Positions 16,757-26,456 of a stretch of DNA of 64,000 bases are shown in pieces (within the stretch, counting starts at the first letter, position 1; every line of letters starts with the position of its first letter). The notes beneath the pieces are model-generated. The model saw only the letters and a list, made by a program, of their open reading frames with translations. It made no database searches and was not told the origin of the DNA. Position numbers and translations under genes: made by a program. The DNA comes from Parapedobacter deserti (GTDB lineage: Bacteria > Bacteroidota > Bacteroidia > Sphingobacteriales > Sphingobacteriaceae). Where the stretch lies: the NCBI RefSeq assembly GCF_042646065.1, contig NZ_JBHRTA010000009.1, positions 186,001 to 250,000 of the forward strand, in the 5' to 3' direction.

Positions 16757-18274
16757 ATGCCGAATATGATCCAAAGTAATATAGAAACGACTTTAGGGAT
16801 GCCGATACGGACAAGACATGACAAGCCTTATCCGGTTATTGCCTTGCTGAGCGGGATGTTGATGTTGTGGGGCGGTTGCGTATGCAAAGGGCAGACCCTT
16901 CAGAAACCAAACGTCATAGTTTTTTTGGTAGACGACCTAGGATACAGCGATGTAGGCTGCTATGGCAGTAGTTATTATGAAACACCACATATCGATCGGT
17001 TAGCTGCATCAGGTATGCGGTTTACGCAAGCCTATGCCAGCAGTACACTTTGTTCACCGACGCGGGCCAGTCTGCTCACTGGAAAAAACCCGGCGCGGCT
17101 GCATATTACCCATGCGATACCTATCCAAGGTTACAAACGCATTGAAGGGGGGCGAGGTACGCCACTGAAAGACGCCGACTATGTGATGAACCTTCCCTTA
17201 GAGGAAGTGACGATAGCTGAGGCATTGAAAAGGAATGGCTATGTGACGGCAAGCATCGGTAAATGGCACGTATGTCGCGATCCGGCCTACTATCCAGAGT
17301 ATCAGGGCTTCGACGTAAATATCGGTGGCAATCATCGTGGGCATACTGGGTCCTACTTTTATCCATATAAAGGTAAATGGCGCATGGCGGCCGACTTTCC
17401 CTGGGAAGAGTGGCATACGCTTCCCGACGGACGGCCGGGTGAGTATCTGACCGATCGGCTGACGGCAGAAGCCGTTGATTTCGTCGAGCGCAACCGCGAC
17501 CGGTCGTTTTTTCTTTATTTGAGCCACTATGCTGTGCACACGCCTATTCATGCAAAGAAGGAAGTGCAAGCAAAGTATGAACAGAAGGAGCCGGACTCAT
17601 TAAAAGGACATGTAGAACCGGCCTACGCCGCGATGATCGAGAGCGTCGATGCGAGTATGGGAGCGATCGTGGGGAAATTAAAGGAACTTGAGTTGATGGA
17701 CAATACAATTATTGTTTTCACGTCGGATAATGGAGGGTTCGGCAAACAGACCTCGAATTATCCGTTCCGCGGCAATAAAGGCAACTTTTATGAAGGAGGG
17801 ATCCGTGTACCGCTTATTATCCGCTGGCCGGGCGTGACGGATCGGCCAATGATTTCAGAAACGCCTTCAATTACAACCGACCTGTATCCGACGATTTTGG
17901 ATATGGCAGGATTGCCGTTGATTCCCGAGCAGCACGTCGACGGACTCAGTCTCAAACCAATATTCAATGGCGGGGATCTGCCTTCCAGGGAAGCCCTTTA
18001 CTGGCATTTTCCGAACTATGTCGGGCCAAACCATCCGAACGGTTCCCGCCCGCTTAGCATGATCCGGTACCGTGACTGGAAGCTCATTGAGTCGCTGGAA
18101 GACGGATCAGTGGAATTGTATGATCTGAAAACCGATATGGCGGAATCGCGCAACGTAGCATCGGAAAACAAAGGATTGGTGAAATCTCTCCTTGCGATGC
18201 TGGAAGCGTGGCGAAATGAAAGCGGTGTGCAATTACCGGAGGTAAATCCGGATTATTCGGCGACTTCGCGATGA
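16757..18274 (+). CDS. Secreted S1-family sulfatase (arylsulfatase type)
   Basis: A 505-residue formylglycine-dependent sulfatase. The N-terminal hydrophobic stretch (about 26-40) is an export signal; an internal ATG at residue 15 could be the real start. Metal residues lie in FLVDDLGYSD (56-65). The formylglycine motif is CSPTRASLLTGK with C99 as the modified residue, and the second metal site is FTSDNGGFG (about 323-331). It would remove sulfate from a glycan and needs the anaerobic or aerobic maturase, which is not in this window. It opens the first operon under the operator at 16706, and its TGA overlaps the ATG of the next sulfatase. Confidence 0.92.
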   Translation: MPNMIQSNIETTLGMPIRTRHDKPYPVIALLSGMLMLWGGCVCKGQTLQKPNVIVFLVDDLGYSDVGCYGSSYYETPHIDRLAASGMRFTQAYASSTLCSPTRASLLTGKNPARLHITHAIPIQGYKRIEGGRGTPLKDADYVMNLPLEEVTIAEALKRNGYVTASIGKWHVCRDPAYYPEYQGFDVNIGGNHRGHTGSYFYPYKGKWRMAADFPWEEWHTLPDGRPGEYLTDRLTAEAVDFVERNRDRSFFLYLSHYAVHTPIHAKKEVQAKYEQKEPDSLKGHVEPAYAAMIESVDASMGAIVGKLKELELMDNTIIVFTSDNGGFGKQTSNYPFRGNKGNFYEGGIRVPLIIRWPGVTDRPMISETPSITTDLYPTILDMAGLPLIPEQHVDGLSLKPIFNGGDLPSREALYWHFPNYVGPNHPNGSRPLSMIRYRDWKLIESLEDGSVELYDLKTDMAESRNVASENKGLVKSLLAMLEAWRNESGVQLPEVNPDYSATSR

Positions 18275-19713
18275 AAACAGCAATTTGTATATTTTGGACA
18301 CTGTGCTGGCTGTTGTGGGCTCCGGAAGCTAGAGCGCAACAAGATCAACGCAAAAACGTCCTTTTCTTTCTGGTAGATGATCTACGGCCGAACCTGGGGT
18401 GCTACGGCGACCAGTGGGCGCAGACACCCCATATCGATCGGTTGGCTGCCCAAGGTATGTTGTTTGAGAATGCGTATTGTCAACAAGCAGTTTGCAGTCC
18501 GTCGCGTACATCGATGCTCTCCGGGTTGCGGCCGGATGAAACGGGTGTATACGATCTGCGAACGCATTTCCGGGATGGGAACCCCCATGTGGTAACGCTT
18601 CCCCAGGCGTTTAAAAATCAGGGCTACTTCACGGCGAGCGTGGGAAAGGTTTTCCATAATTCCAAACGAACACTTGACTCTGTCTCCTGGACCTTGGAAG
18701 TGTCACCGTTTTCAGGCAATACATACGTCCTTCCCAAGAATCGGAGTGAGAACGGCGGAAAAAGAGACGCCACAGAACGTGCTGATGTGCCGGATATCGC
18801 CTATGCTGATGGGCAGATCGCTGAGGATGCGATTTTACTCATGGAAAAGGCGGCCGCCACGGATACGCCATTCTTTCTGGCGGTAGGATTCATGAAGCCA
18901 CATGCCCCGTTTTGTGCTCCCGAAACATATTGGAAGCGCTATGAGCGAACCATGTTTGCAGTCGCACAGCGGGATCGGCCGATAGGTAGTCCGGAATTGG
19001 CGTTCCATCAATGGCAAGAGTTACGTGGTTATGCCGATGTGCCGGATGAAGGGGAGATTACTCCTGAACAAGAACAGGAGCTCATACATGGCTATTACGC
19101 CTGTATCAGCTATGTCGATGCGCAGATCGGAAAGGTAATGGATCGGTTGGAAGAACTGGGGATGGCTAACAATACCATTATCGTGCTCTGGGGTGATCAC
19201 GGATACCACTTGGGCGAGCAAGCGCTGTGGTGCAAATCGACTAACTTCGAGCTGGATGTACGGGTGCCGCTCATCCTGTCGGCACCGGGTATGCGCAGCA
19301 ATGGTGGCAGCACCGACGCAATGGTGGAAAGTGTGGATATTTACCCGACTCTCAGCGACCTGTGTGGTATCCAGGCGACCACTACGCTGGCGGGCACCAG
19401 TTTGCGGCCCTTGCTTGACAATCCACGTGTGGATTGGGGGCACCCCGCTTTCAGCCAGTTCGTACGACCTTATGCAGCCATCCACAACAGCGAGAGAGCC
19501 ACGCACATGGGATACTCGGTGCGCGTTAAAGGATGGAGATATACGTGTTGGTACGACCTCGAAACAGATTTGGTGGTGGAGCGCGAATTGTACCGTCTCA
19601 ACGACAATAACTTAGAGACGAGGAACGTAGCGGATAAGGTGTCGTCCAGAACGGTAGAAAATCGACTGGCGGCATGGATTGAGCAATACCGGAAGGGACG
19701 GTATAAAAAATAA
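18271..19713 (+). CDS. Secreted S1-family sulfatase (iduronate-2-sulfatase-like)
   Basis: A 480-residue protein with a clean signal peptide (APEARA-QQD, cleavage near 22). The metal motif is FLVDDLRPNLGCYG and the formylglycine motif is CSPSRTSMLSGLRPDETGVYDLRTHFR with C75 as the modified cysteine. VWLWGDHGYHLGE-type metal ligands appear as LWGDHGYHLGEQ (about 309-320). The RPDETGVYDL and GKVFH segments are characteristic of the iduronate-2-sulfatase-like subgroup, though many members act on other sulfated sugars. It overlaps the upstream sulfatase by four bases (ATGA), so the two are translated together and probably act on two positions of one glycan. Confidence 0.92.
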   Translation: MKTAICIFWTLCWLLWAPEARAQQDQRKNVLFFLVDDLRPNLGCYGDQWAQTPHIDRLAAQGMLFENAYCQQAVCSPSRTSMLSGLRPDETGVYDLRTHFRDGNPHVVTLPQAFKNQGYFTASVGKVFHNSKRTLDSVSWTLEVSPFSGNTYVLPKNRSENGGKRDATERADVPDIAYADGQIAEDAILLMEKAAATDTPFFLAVGFMKPHAPFCAPETYWKRYERTMFAVAQRDRPIGSPELAFHQWQELRGYADVPDEGEITPEQEQELIHGYYACISYVDAQIGKVMDRLEELGMANNTIIVLWGDHGYHLGEQALWCKSTNFELDVRVPLILSAPGMRSNGGSTDAMVESVDIYPTLSDLCGIQATTTLAGTSLRPLLDNPRVDWGHPAFSQFVRPYAAIHNSERATHMGYSVRVKGWRYTCWYDLETDLVVERELYRLNDNNLETRNVADKVSSRTVENRLAAWIEQYRKGRYKK

Positions 19714-19740
19714 CCAGTACAGTCACATTATTTAAACGTT

Positions 19741-20976
19741 ATGAATATGTATACTCCGGGTCTTGAATTTTTCCGCAGCATAAGAACCCTAACTGTGTTC
19801 CTTTTATTAGTTGCTTTTCAAGGAGGTGTTTTCCTGGTCGAAGCCAAACATAGGCTGATCCATCCATTGGTTAATAGCGTTTGTGATTCAAGCAATAAGA
19901 CACGTAATGTTTCTTCTTTGAATTATATTTTTCAAGACCATACTTTTGGGTATCAATTGTATCGAATTCCAACTATTGTAAAAACACAATCTGGTAAATT
20001 ATTGGTTTTCGCCGAAGCTAGAAAGCAGCGGAGTAATGGTGATTCTGGTGATATTGACCTGGTCATGAAAAGTTCCACTGATAATGGCAAGACATGGAGT
20101 GAAATGACGGTTATTTGGGATGATGGTGCCAATACCTGTGGTAACCCTGTGCCGATTGTAGATGCCAAGTCAGGTAAAATTCACTTAATGATGTCATGGA
20201 ATCACGGAAACGATAAACGAATAGCAATGGCAAAAGGAACAAGTAACGATACACGGAGGGTTTATTATACATGCTCTGAAGACGAAGGGGGCAACTGGTC
20301 AGAACCCACTGAAGTAACAGGGCAGGTAAAAAGCGAAAAATGGGATTGGTATGGCACAGGACCTGTACATGGAATCCAGCTTACAACAGGCAAAAAAAAG
20401 GGACGGCTAATAGTGCCAAGCTATTTTACCAAAAAAGGGGACGGAAAAGCGAGTTATGCTCATGTGATTTTTTCTGATGACGATGGGAAAACATGGCATG
20501 CTGGCAAGCCAGCTGATTTACAAGGTGGCGGGGAATGTACAGTAGCAGAGTTAGCAGGTGGGGATTTAATGCTAAATATTCGCTACCGGCATGCGTTTGT
20601 ACGATATTACGCGATTAGCGATGACGGTGGCGAGACCTGGAGCACGCCGGAAGCGGACCACTCATTGGTCGATTCTAAGTGTCAAGGAAGTTTGTTGTCT
20701 TTTAAATCAAAGGGGAAGTTCAACTTACTATTTGCAAATCCCGCCAGTGAATACCGGGAAAAATTAACTATTAAGCTTAACGATAACGAGGATAAATCGT
20801 GGAACAAAAGTTATTTGGTTTACAACGGCCCGTCGGCCTATTCAGATATGGTAAAGTTAGAAGGCGATTTTATTGCTTTGGTTTTTGAAGGAGGAAAGCG
20901 ACGTTGGTCCGAGGGTATCGCCTTTAAAGTGATTTCATTGAGTGAGTTTAGTTCTTCTGACAAAGGCGCGATCTAA
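19741..20976 (+). CDS. GH33 exo-sialidase, A+T-rich gene (sialidase 1)
   Basis: A 411-residue six-bladed BNR propeller with an N-terminal signal (about 14-35). The catalytic set is readable: R75 in YRIP, an acidic loop GDSGDID (about 100-106), E265 in GGECTVAEL, R281 in NIRYR, R339 in SEYREK and Y367 in AYSDM. Asp boxes (S-x-D-x-G-x-T-W) occur near 112-119, 245-252 and 293-300. It should release terminal nonulosonic acids. The gene is clearly richer in A+T than its neighbours: lines I counted inside it run about 27-40% G+C against about 60% in the sulfatase next door. This points to separate, recent acquisition. It lies 27 bases after the sulfatase. Confidence 0.92.
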   Translation: MNMYTPGLEFFRSIRTLTVFLLLVAFQGGVFLVEAKHRLIHPLVNSVCDSSNKTRNVSSLNYIFQDHTFGYQLYRIPTIVKTQSGKLLVFAEARKQRSNGDSGDIDLVMKSSTDNGKTWSEMTVIWDDGANTCGNPVPIVDAKSGKIHLMMSWNHGNDKRIAMAKGTSNDTRRVYYTCSEDEGGNWSEPTEVTGQVKSEKWDWYGTGPVHGIQLTTGKKKGRLIVPSYFTKKGDGKASYAHVIFSDDDGKTWHAGKPADLQGGGECTVAELAGGDLMLNIRYRHAFVRYYAISDDGGETWSTPEADHSLVDSKCQGSLLSFKSKGKFNLLFANPASEYREKLTIKLNDNEDKSWNKSYLVYNGPSAYSDMVKLEGDFIALVFEGGKRRWSEGIAFKVISLSEFSSSDKGAI

Positions 20977-21114
20977 ATCGTTTAATTTAATTCCAATGGT
21001 CAACCCTGCAAAGCTTCGTCATAGGAATGAAAGTGAAGCGTGTGAAAAGCAAAAGCGGCTTAAAATGGCTTTAGGAGTAACGAACGAGTGGTTTGGCGGA
21101 AAAGTATAATTTAA
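20977..21114. other. A+T-rich intergenic stretch before operon B
   Basis: Between sialidase 1 and the next promoter I see no recognisable gene or RNA. A 37-codon open frame (20996-21109) exists but has no supporting signal. Confidence 0.5.
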
Positions 21115-21163
21115 TTTGCATCCAATTCCTAATCTGTCTATATTTGCATATATGTTCTACATA
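21115..21163 (+). promoter_or_regulatory. Promoter and GntR operator of operon B (21271-41585)
   Basis: A -33 TTTG (21115-21118) and an exact -7 TATATTTG (21139-21146) are 20 bases apart. The palindrome TATGTTCTACATA (21151-21163) begins four bases after the -7 box, as at the other two sites. The leader to the first ATG is about 115 bases. Confidence 0.82.
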
Positions 21164-21270
21164 AGAACTAAAGCCAATTATGAACGTTTTAACTCAAAAG
21201 TCGGATCGTCAACAGTTTTTTTTACGAACATCTCGACGTATTGAATTAGCCAGATTTAAAATTCCTGAAT

Positions 21271-22782
21271 ATGATAAACCGTTACACTGCAATTATTTGT
21301 AGCTTTCTGCTGGTTCTGCTGAACCTATCGTGCGCTACGGATGATGCGTTGCTGCAGGATGCACCCCTGGGAGCCGCTTTTGAAGCTGATGTCCAAGAGG
21401 TCAAATTGGGCGATACCGTTCGCTTTAAAGACGTTTCAGAGGGGTTACCTTCGCAATGGCGGTGGTTGTTTGAGGGCGGAAATCCCGGAACGGCGATCGT
21501 GCACAGTCCGATGGTTATCTATGACACTATTGGAACATTTTCCGTGACATTGGAAGTCAGGCGTGACGGCAAAATTTCAACAATCACTATCCCGGACTTC
21601 GTTACCGTGGGCTATCGGGAGTTGGTGGCCGATTTCTCGGCCGATATGACCACCGTGAAAGTGGGGGATCCGGTGCAGTTCACCGATCTTTCGGCAGGCC
21701 TCCCGGAGTCTTGGCAATGGGAAATATATGCCGCAAATGGAACGACGGTCACGTCGACAGAACAGCATCCGGAGCTGACTTTTGATCGTGCTGGAATCTA
21801 CTCCGTGAAGTTGACGGTATCTCACCCGGAAGGGCAAGATATGATCACTAAAGAGGGATTCGTTACGGTGCTGAGTGCCAATCCGCCGCAAGCTGATTTT
21901 ACATCGGTCGTTTCCGGTGTGGTTGCCGGCGGTTCGGTTGCGTTTGAAAGTGTCAGTATAGGAGATGTTTCTGGTTTGCGTTGGACGTTTGATGGTGGTA
22001 CTCCGGCTACCTCCACGGAGGTTAACCCAACGGTAGTCTATCAGACACCCGGCCGGTATACGGTAACGTTAGAGGCATACGATGAGATCGGAACCGATAC
22101 CAAAACGGTGGAAGGCCATATATTGGTGGTGCCGAACAGCGGATTGGTCGCATATTATCCCATGGATGGCTCGGGGGCTGACGCAGGGCCATCGGCAATC
22201 CACCCATCGGTAATTGGCCAGGTGGTTTTCGAAAATGAGGGCCGGATCGGTGGAGGTACGGCGGCCCGTTTTGATGGCAACAGCCTTCTTCTGGTGCCGG
22301 ATCATGCCGGATTCAACTTCGGAACCGGTGATTTTACCATTGCATGCTGGATAAATACCGAAAGCGCCGACCGGATGATGGTTTGGGCTGAAAGTGGTGC
22401 AAACGCTGGAGGCGACAACCAAACATGGTTGCGTCTTGGGGATAACACAGCGGATCGGAAAATCCGGTTCGCTGTGGAGGACGCTAGCGGTGGTACGATA
22501 TTGAATATCAGTGATGGCGTGACAGATGGTGTTTGGCGTCAGGTGGTATGTGTACGGGAAGGACGAGTATCCCGGGTATACATTGATGGTGTATTGGTAC
22601 GTGAGGGAACGGCTCCTGCGCCACGGAATGTTTCGAGCGAACAACCATTCAAGATCGGCGCGCAGGAAACCAGTGGCGGTGGCAGCTTTTCGAATCATTT
22701 CAACGGACTGCTCGACGATTTGTTGGTCTACGGTCGGGCGCTGAGTGAAGCGGAAGTCAACCAATTGTTTGATCTGCGATAA
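21271..22782 (+). CDS. Surface lipoprotein with three PKD domains and a LamG-type lectin domain
   Basis: A 503-residue lipoprotein (lipobox LNLSC, cysteine 21). Three PKD-like immunoglobulin folds follow (about 35-115, 118-202 and 205-285), each with the W-x-F/W-x-F-E-G-G and G-x-Y/F-x-V-x-L pattern. A LamG/concanavalin-like domain spans about 290-503 (LVAYYPMDGSG... FTIACWINTE... GLLDDLLVYGRALSEAEV). No catalytic motif is seen. It is the first gene of a long operon with sialidases and SusC/SusD pairs and likely serves as a surface glycan-binding protein, with the PKD domains as spacers. Confidence 0.88.
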   Translation: MINRYTAIICSFLLVLLNLSCATDDALLQDAPLGAAFEADVQEVKLGDTVRFKDVSEGLPSQWRWLFEGGNPGTAIVHSPMVIYDTIGTFSVTLEVRRDGKISTITIPDFVTVGYRELVADFSADMTTVKVGDPVQFTDLSAGLPESWQWEIYAANGTTVTSTEQHPELTFDRAGIYSVKLTVSHPEGQDMITKEGFVTVLSANPPQADFTSVVSGVVAGGSVAFESVSIGDVSGLRWTFDGGTPATSTEVNPTVVYQTPGRYTVTLEAYDEIGTDTKTVEGHILVVPNSGLVAYYPMDGSGADAGPSAIHPSVIGQVVFENEGRIGGGTAARFDGNSLLLVPDHAGFNFGTGDFTIACWINTESADRMMVWAESGANAGGDNQTWLRLGDNTADRKIRFAVEDASGGTILNISDGVTDGVWRQVVCVREGRVSRVYIDGVLVREGTAPAPRNVSSEQPFKIGAQETSGGGSFSNHFNGLLDDLLVYGRALSEAEVNQLFDLR

Positions 22783-22820
22783 CGACGTGATAAATGGGAC
22801 AAATAGCTAAATAATACAAG

Positions 22821-24464
22821 ATGAACCTGTTACGCAATTTTTTTGTTATATTCTTTCTAGGGATAGTTGGTACGGCATATGCAACCGGTGAACAACCGGT
22901 AATTGAGCAGCATCAGTATCAAGTACCGGCACTCATTAATAAAGCGGATAATCCAGTGTTGAGGATCCGGGTTACAGTGCCAGCCCGGGCAATGCTGGAA
23001 GCATTGGAATTAACGGCTAAGGGAACCACTGATGTAGCGGATATCAAAACGGCGCGGATATTTTACTATCGGACTGATTCTGCTGCGGGATCGATGTATG
23101 CCGTCAAAAGGCCTTTGTTCGGGACACCTGCCAAGGGGGCGAGCGAAATGCGGATGGAAGGGCACCAAGTGTTGCAGCCAGGGGATAATTACCTGTGGGT
23201 CTCCTACGAACTTGCGGATGAGACCAATCTGGATCATGTGGTTTCGGCGCAGGCGGTGTCGCTGACGATTGATGGTCGTACTGTGCCGGTAGCGCCTGTG
23301 GTCAATCCAGTGAGGCAACGCGTAGGGGTTGCTGTGCGGAAGCATTGGCAAGACAGCGTACATACATCTCGGATACCTGGATTAGCCCGAACAAACAGCG
23401 GAACGCTGTTAGCTATATTTGATGCTCGACGCGAGAGCGGCAGAGACCTACAAGGACATATGGATATCGGGTTGCACCGGAGCACCGACAACGGACAGAC
23501 ATGGGAACCCTTACAGATAGCGATGGATATGGGTGAATGCGGCGGATTGCCTGAAAAGTTTAACGGCGTATCCGATGCGTGCATTTTGGTAGACAAAAAC
23601 TCGGACGCCATTTTCATCGCCGGTTTATGGATGCATGGGGTGATCAATGAAGATGGAAAATGGGTGGAAGGGTTAACTGAAGACAGTGACGATTGGAACC
23701 ACCAATGGCGGAACAAGGCTTCCCAACCTGGGTATAGTGAACGGCAAACCTCGCAGTTTTTGATCGTGAAGAGTACGGACGATGGGAAATCCTGGAGTGA
23801 GCCCGTGAATCTGACCCGTATGTGCAAAAAAGAAGCGTGGTGGCTGTGGGCGCCTGCGCCGGGAAACGGTATTACAATGACCGATGGAACGTTGGTGTTT
23901 CCAACACAGGGGAGGGATGGAAGCGGAAGGTCGTTTTCGAACATCACCTACAGCACCGATGGGGGTGAGACCTGGAAGACCAGTAACCCAGCCTATTCCG
24001 GTACAACGGAGTGTGCCGTGGCGCAGCTCAGCGATGGGCGGCTGATGCTCAATATGCGATCCGGCCGGAACAAAGGTCGATTGGGCGACGATAACGGAAG
24101 GGCAGTCGCTGTAACCGACGATTTAGGCAATTCGTGGACGGAGCATCCGTCGTCGTTCAACGCACTTCCTGAGCCAGTTTGTATGGCTAGCCTTTATAAA
24201 TACGGAGACAACGACGGCCGCCGGGCCATGCTGGTGTTTTCCAATCCGAACGATAAGGAATTCAGGAAGGATATGACGATCAAGATCAGTTACGATGATG
24301 GAAATACCTGGCCGGAAAGTCAATGGATATTGCTTGATGAAGGCCGAAGCCGGGGATATTCCTGCTTGACGACCGTGGACGACCGCCGTATTGGTATCTT
24401 GTATGAGAGCAGCCAGGCAGATTTGGTCTTCCAGCGGATAGACATCAGTGAATATCCGCGTTGA
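22821..24464 (+). CDS. nanH: GH33 exo-sialidase with N-terminal binding-type domain (sialidase 2, NanH-like)
   Basis: A 547-residue protein with a signal peptide (GTAYA-TGE) and an N-terminal beta-domain (about 25-165) like that of Bacteroides sialidases, followed by the BNR catalytic propeller. Catalytic residues: R184 in SRIP, the acidic loop DARRESGRDLQGHMD (201-215), E397 in TECAVAQL, R413 in NMRSGR, R482 in EFRKDM and Y513 in RGYSCL. Asp boxes are at about 221-228, 318-325, 378-385 and 491-497. Of the five sialidase-fold proteins here it is closest to the well-known broad-specificity NanH type, so it is the best candidate for true Neu5Ac release. It lies 38 bases after the PKD/LamG gene. 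Confidence 0.93.
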   Translation: MNLLRNFFVIFFLGIVGTAYATGEQPVIEQHQYQVPALINKADNPVLRIRVTVPARAMLEALELTAKGTTDVADIKTARIFYYRTDSAAGSMYAVKRPLFGTPAKGASEMRMEGHQVLQPGDNYLWVSYELADETNLDHVVSAQAVSLTIDGRTVPVAPVVNPVRQRVGVAVRKHWQDSVHTSRIPGLARTNSGTLLAIFDARRESGRDLQGHMDIGLHRSTDNGQTWEPLQIAMDMGECGGLPEKFNGVSDACILVDKNSDAIFIAGLWMHGVINEDGKWVEGLTEDSDDWNHQWRNKASQPGYSERQTSQFLIVKSTDDGKSWSEPVNLTRMCKKEAWWLWAPAPGNGITMTDGTLVFPTQGRDGSGRSFSNITYSTDGGETWKTSNPAYSGTTECAVAQLSDGRLMLNMRSGRNKGRLGDDNGRAVAVTDDLGNSWTEHPSSFNALPEPVCMASLYKYGDNDGRRAMLVFSNPNDKEFRKDMTIKISYDDGNTWPESQWILLDEGRSRGYSCLTTVDDRRIGILYESSQADLVFQRIDISEYPR

Positions 24465-24500
24465 CCACCTGCCAACTTATTAACCATTAGCATATGAATT

Positions 24501-26444
24501 ATGATGACACATCAACGTTTATTCGGTCTTCTGATTAGCGTGGCCACTTCCCTTTTATTGGGCGGCTGTGCTAAGAATATCACGGAGTATTATAATCCGA
24601 AGAGCGCGATCGATAAAAATATTATTGAGGTGCTGGAAGAGGATGGACGTTTTTCGGCTTTTGTCGGGATGATCGACCGGTTGGGGCTACGGAAGACGTT
24701 GGGAGAAGCGGCGATATACACGTGCTTGGCACCCCCGGACGACCAGGTGTCTGCTTATTTCGCTAGCTTGGGGTATGCCTCGGTGGATGCTGCGCCGGAT
24801 GAAATGCTTCGGATGTTCATCAATTACCACTTTATCAGCGGCATGTATTACCAGTACGATATAGAACAGCGTTACCTGTCGGCCTCAACGGCTGTCGCAA
24901 AGAGCCGTGCAACCCGATACCGTGCCCGGACAGAAGGCAATTTTCCTGGGAAAGTGATCCGGTTCTATACGCCGTATTTTTTCCAGTATCAGGAGGCCGA
25001 TTATTTGGACATGTACGGCGGGGGTGAACCTGGGTTTATGGTGGAAGGTGCCCGTATTTCGGAGACTGACCGGGACATTGGAGCAACGAATGGGGTGATC
25101 CATGTGCTGGAAACACCGCTGGGGGTGTTACCGCGCACCGACATCGCATTAGCTAATGATCCAGAGACCTCCCTGTTCAGTAGTTGGCAGGAGCGGCACG
25201 CTGCGTATGTATTGGGCGAACGGGACGAGTTTGGCTGGGTTGATACAACTTTGTATAAAACATATGAAACCGGGCGGAACCTTGCGGACGAAAACGTACA
25301 GACTACTATGCTGGTGCCCACCAATGAGGCGATTTTGAACTATTTCGAACCGTATCTACCGGAACTGGACAACACCATCGATTCTGTACCGAAGCGGGTC
25401 ATGGCATCGTTGATCCGGACTGCTCAGCTTCCCAACTACTACTTAAAGAGCGATCTAGTGAGCAAGGAAGATAATGGGTTGCGGGAAGCAAGAGCTTATG
25501 TTTATCTGGCACCGGATATTGCTAATGTGATTACCGGATCGGTTCCGGCCAGTAACAGCGTGATTTACAAAACCAACGTGCTGATTGAATCGGCTGATTT
25601 GAACAGTGTAGAAGGCGGAATTTATATGAAGCACAAAACCTACAGCCAGTGGTACTGGATGTTTGAGCGGACCAACCTCAATGCGGGATTGACCGATGGC
25701 CTGTCATTCCAGCATCCACCGGTGACTTTGTTGGTGCAGCCAGATGATGTATGGGGATTTCCGCTGGCAGCGGATATGCTGGCTGAGGATCGGGAATACC
25801 GTTACCGCGAATGCCGGACAGGTGTACTGAACTTGGACGTACGGGAAGATGGCGGATTCCGGCGGCGTTTTTACCCGACTGAGTTTGGCTACATCTTATA
25901 CCAGGGTGGCCGGCTTTACGACCATACTGGTCACTCAGTAGCGTTGTTGTCTGATGATCCGGTTTGGGAGCGCAGCAATGGGGCGATCTTCGAAATCGAT
26001 GGCTTCCTTACACCGCTGGATCGGCAGGATGCGGAGCAGTCGCTTTATGCAAAATTGACCGCTGAACCGGAACTTTCCCGTTTTGTTGCTGCGGTCAACC
26101 GGGCAGGAAGCGTCGCTGCGGAGTTGTCACTATCGGGCTTTTTTATCTATACAGTCTTCGCACCGACCAATGCCGCTATTGAAGCGTCTGGTATCGATCT
26201 CGACGACCTTTCAGAGGCCGACTTAATTCAATGGGTCAATCGGTACATCGTTCCAAGCCGTTATGTATTTGCTGATGGCGTCTTTACAGGGCAATTATCA
26301 AATCGAAACGGGAGACCTGTGTGGGTCAATGGGGCTTGGGAAACCTTCAGTATTCGCGATGGAGATGGAACAACGATACTGGTGAGTCCGGACAATGTAC
26401 AAGGCACAAACGGAGTGTTTCATAAAATTAACCAATTGTTCTAA
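24501..26444 (+). CDS. Fasciclin (FAS1) domain surface lipoprotein 1
   Basis: A 647-residue lipoprotein (LLLGGC, cysteine about 23). FAS1-like segments are visible at about 40-215 (KNIIEVLEEDGRFSAFVGMI; NGVIHVLETPLGVLP), a second diverged copy at about 225-360 with TTMLVPTNEAIL, and a classic one at about 510-647 (YAKLTAEPELSRFVAAVNRAG; YTVFAPTNAAIEASG; NGVFHKINQLF). FAS1 domains mediate adhesion. It is directly upstream of SusC by 12 bases. A role as an accessory glycan-binding surface protein is inferred from position, not shown by any motif. Confidence 0.85.
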   Translation: MMTHQRLFGLLISVATSLLLGGCAKNITEYYNPKSAIDKNIIEVLEEDGRFSAFVGMIDRLGLRKTLGEAAIYTCLAPPDDQVSAYFASLGYASVDAAPDEMLRMFINYHFISGMYYQYDIEQRYLSASTAVAKSRATRYRARTEGNFPGKVIRFYTPYFFQYQEADYLDMYGGGEPGFMVEGARISETDRDIGATNGVIHVLETPLGVLPRTDIALANDPETSLFSSWQERHAAYVLGERDEFGWVDTTLYKTYETGRNLADENVQTTMLVPTNEAILNYFEPYLPELDNTIDSVPKRVMASLIRTAQLPNYYLKSDLVSKEDNGLREARAYVYLAPDIANVITGSVPASNSVIYKTNVLIESADLNSVEGGIYMKHKTYSQWYWMFERTNLNAGLTDGLSFQHPPVTLLVQPDDVWGFPLAADMLAEDREYRYRECRTGVLNLDVREDGGFRRRFYPTEFGYILYQGGRLYDHTGHSVALLSDDPVWERSNGAIFEIDGFLTPLDRQDAEQSLYAKLTAEPELSRFVAAVNRAGSVAAELSLSGFFIYTVFAPTNAAIEASGIDLDDLSEADLIQWVNRYIVPSRYVFADGVFTGQLSNRNGRPVWVNGAWETFSIRDGDGTTILVSPDNVQGTNGVFHKINQLF

Positions 26445-26456
26445 ACCTTTGATTAA

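Noticed and set aside
20996..21109. A 37-codon open frame between sialidase 1 and operon B
   Set aside because: No ribosome-binding site or recognisable similarity; it lies in A+T-rich intergenic DNA, where frames this short arise by chance.
21180..21302. A 40-codon open frame in the leader of operon B, running into the lipoprotein gene
   Set aside because: It overlaps the lipoprotein start in another frame and has an ordinary untranslated-leader composition; an upstream regulatory frame cannot be excluded but has no support.
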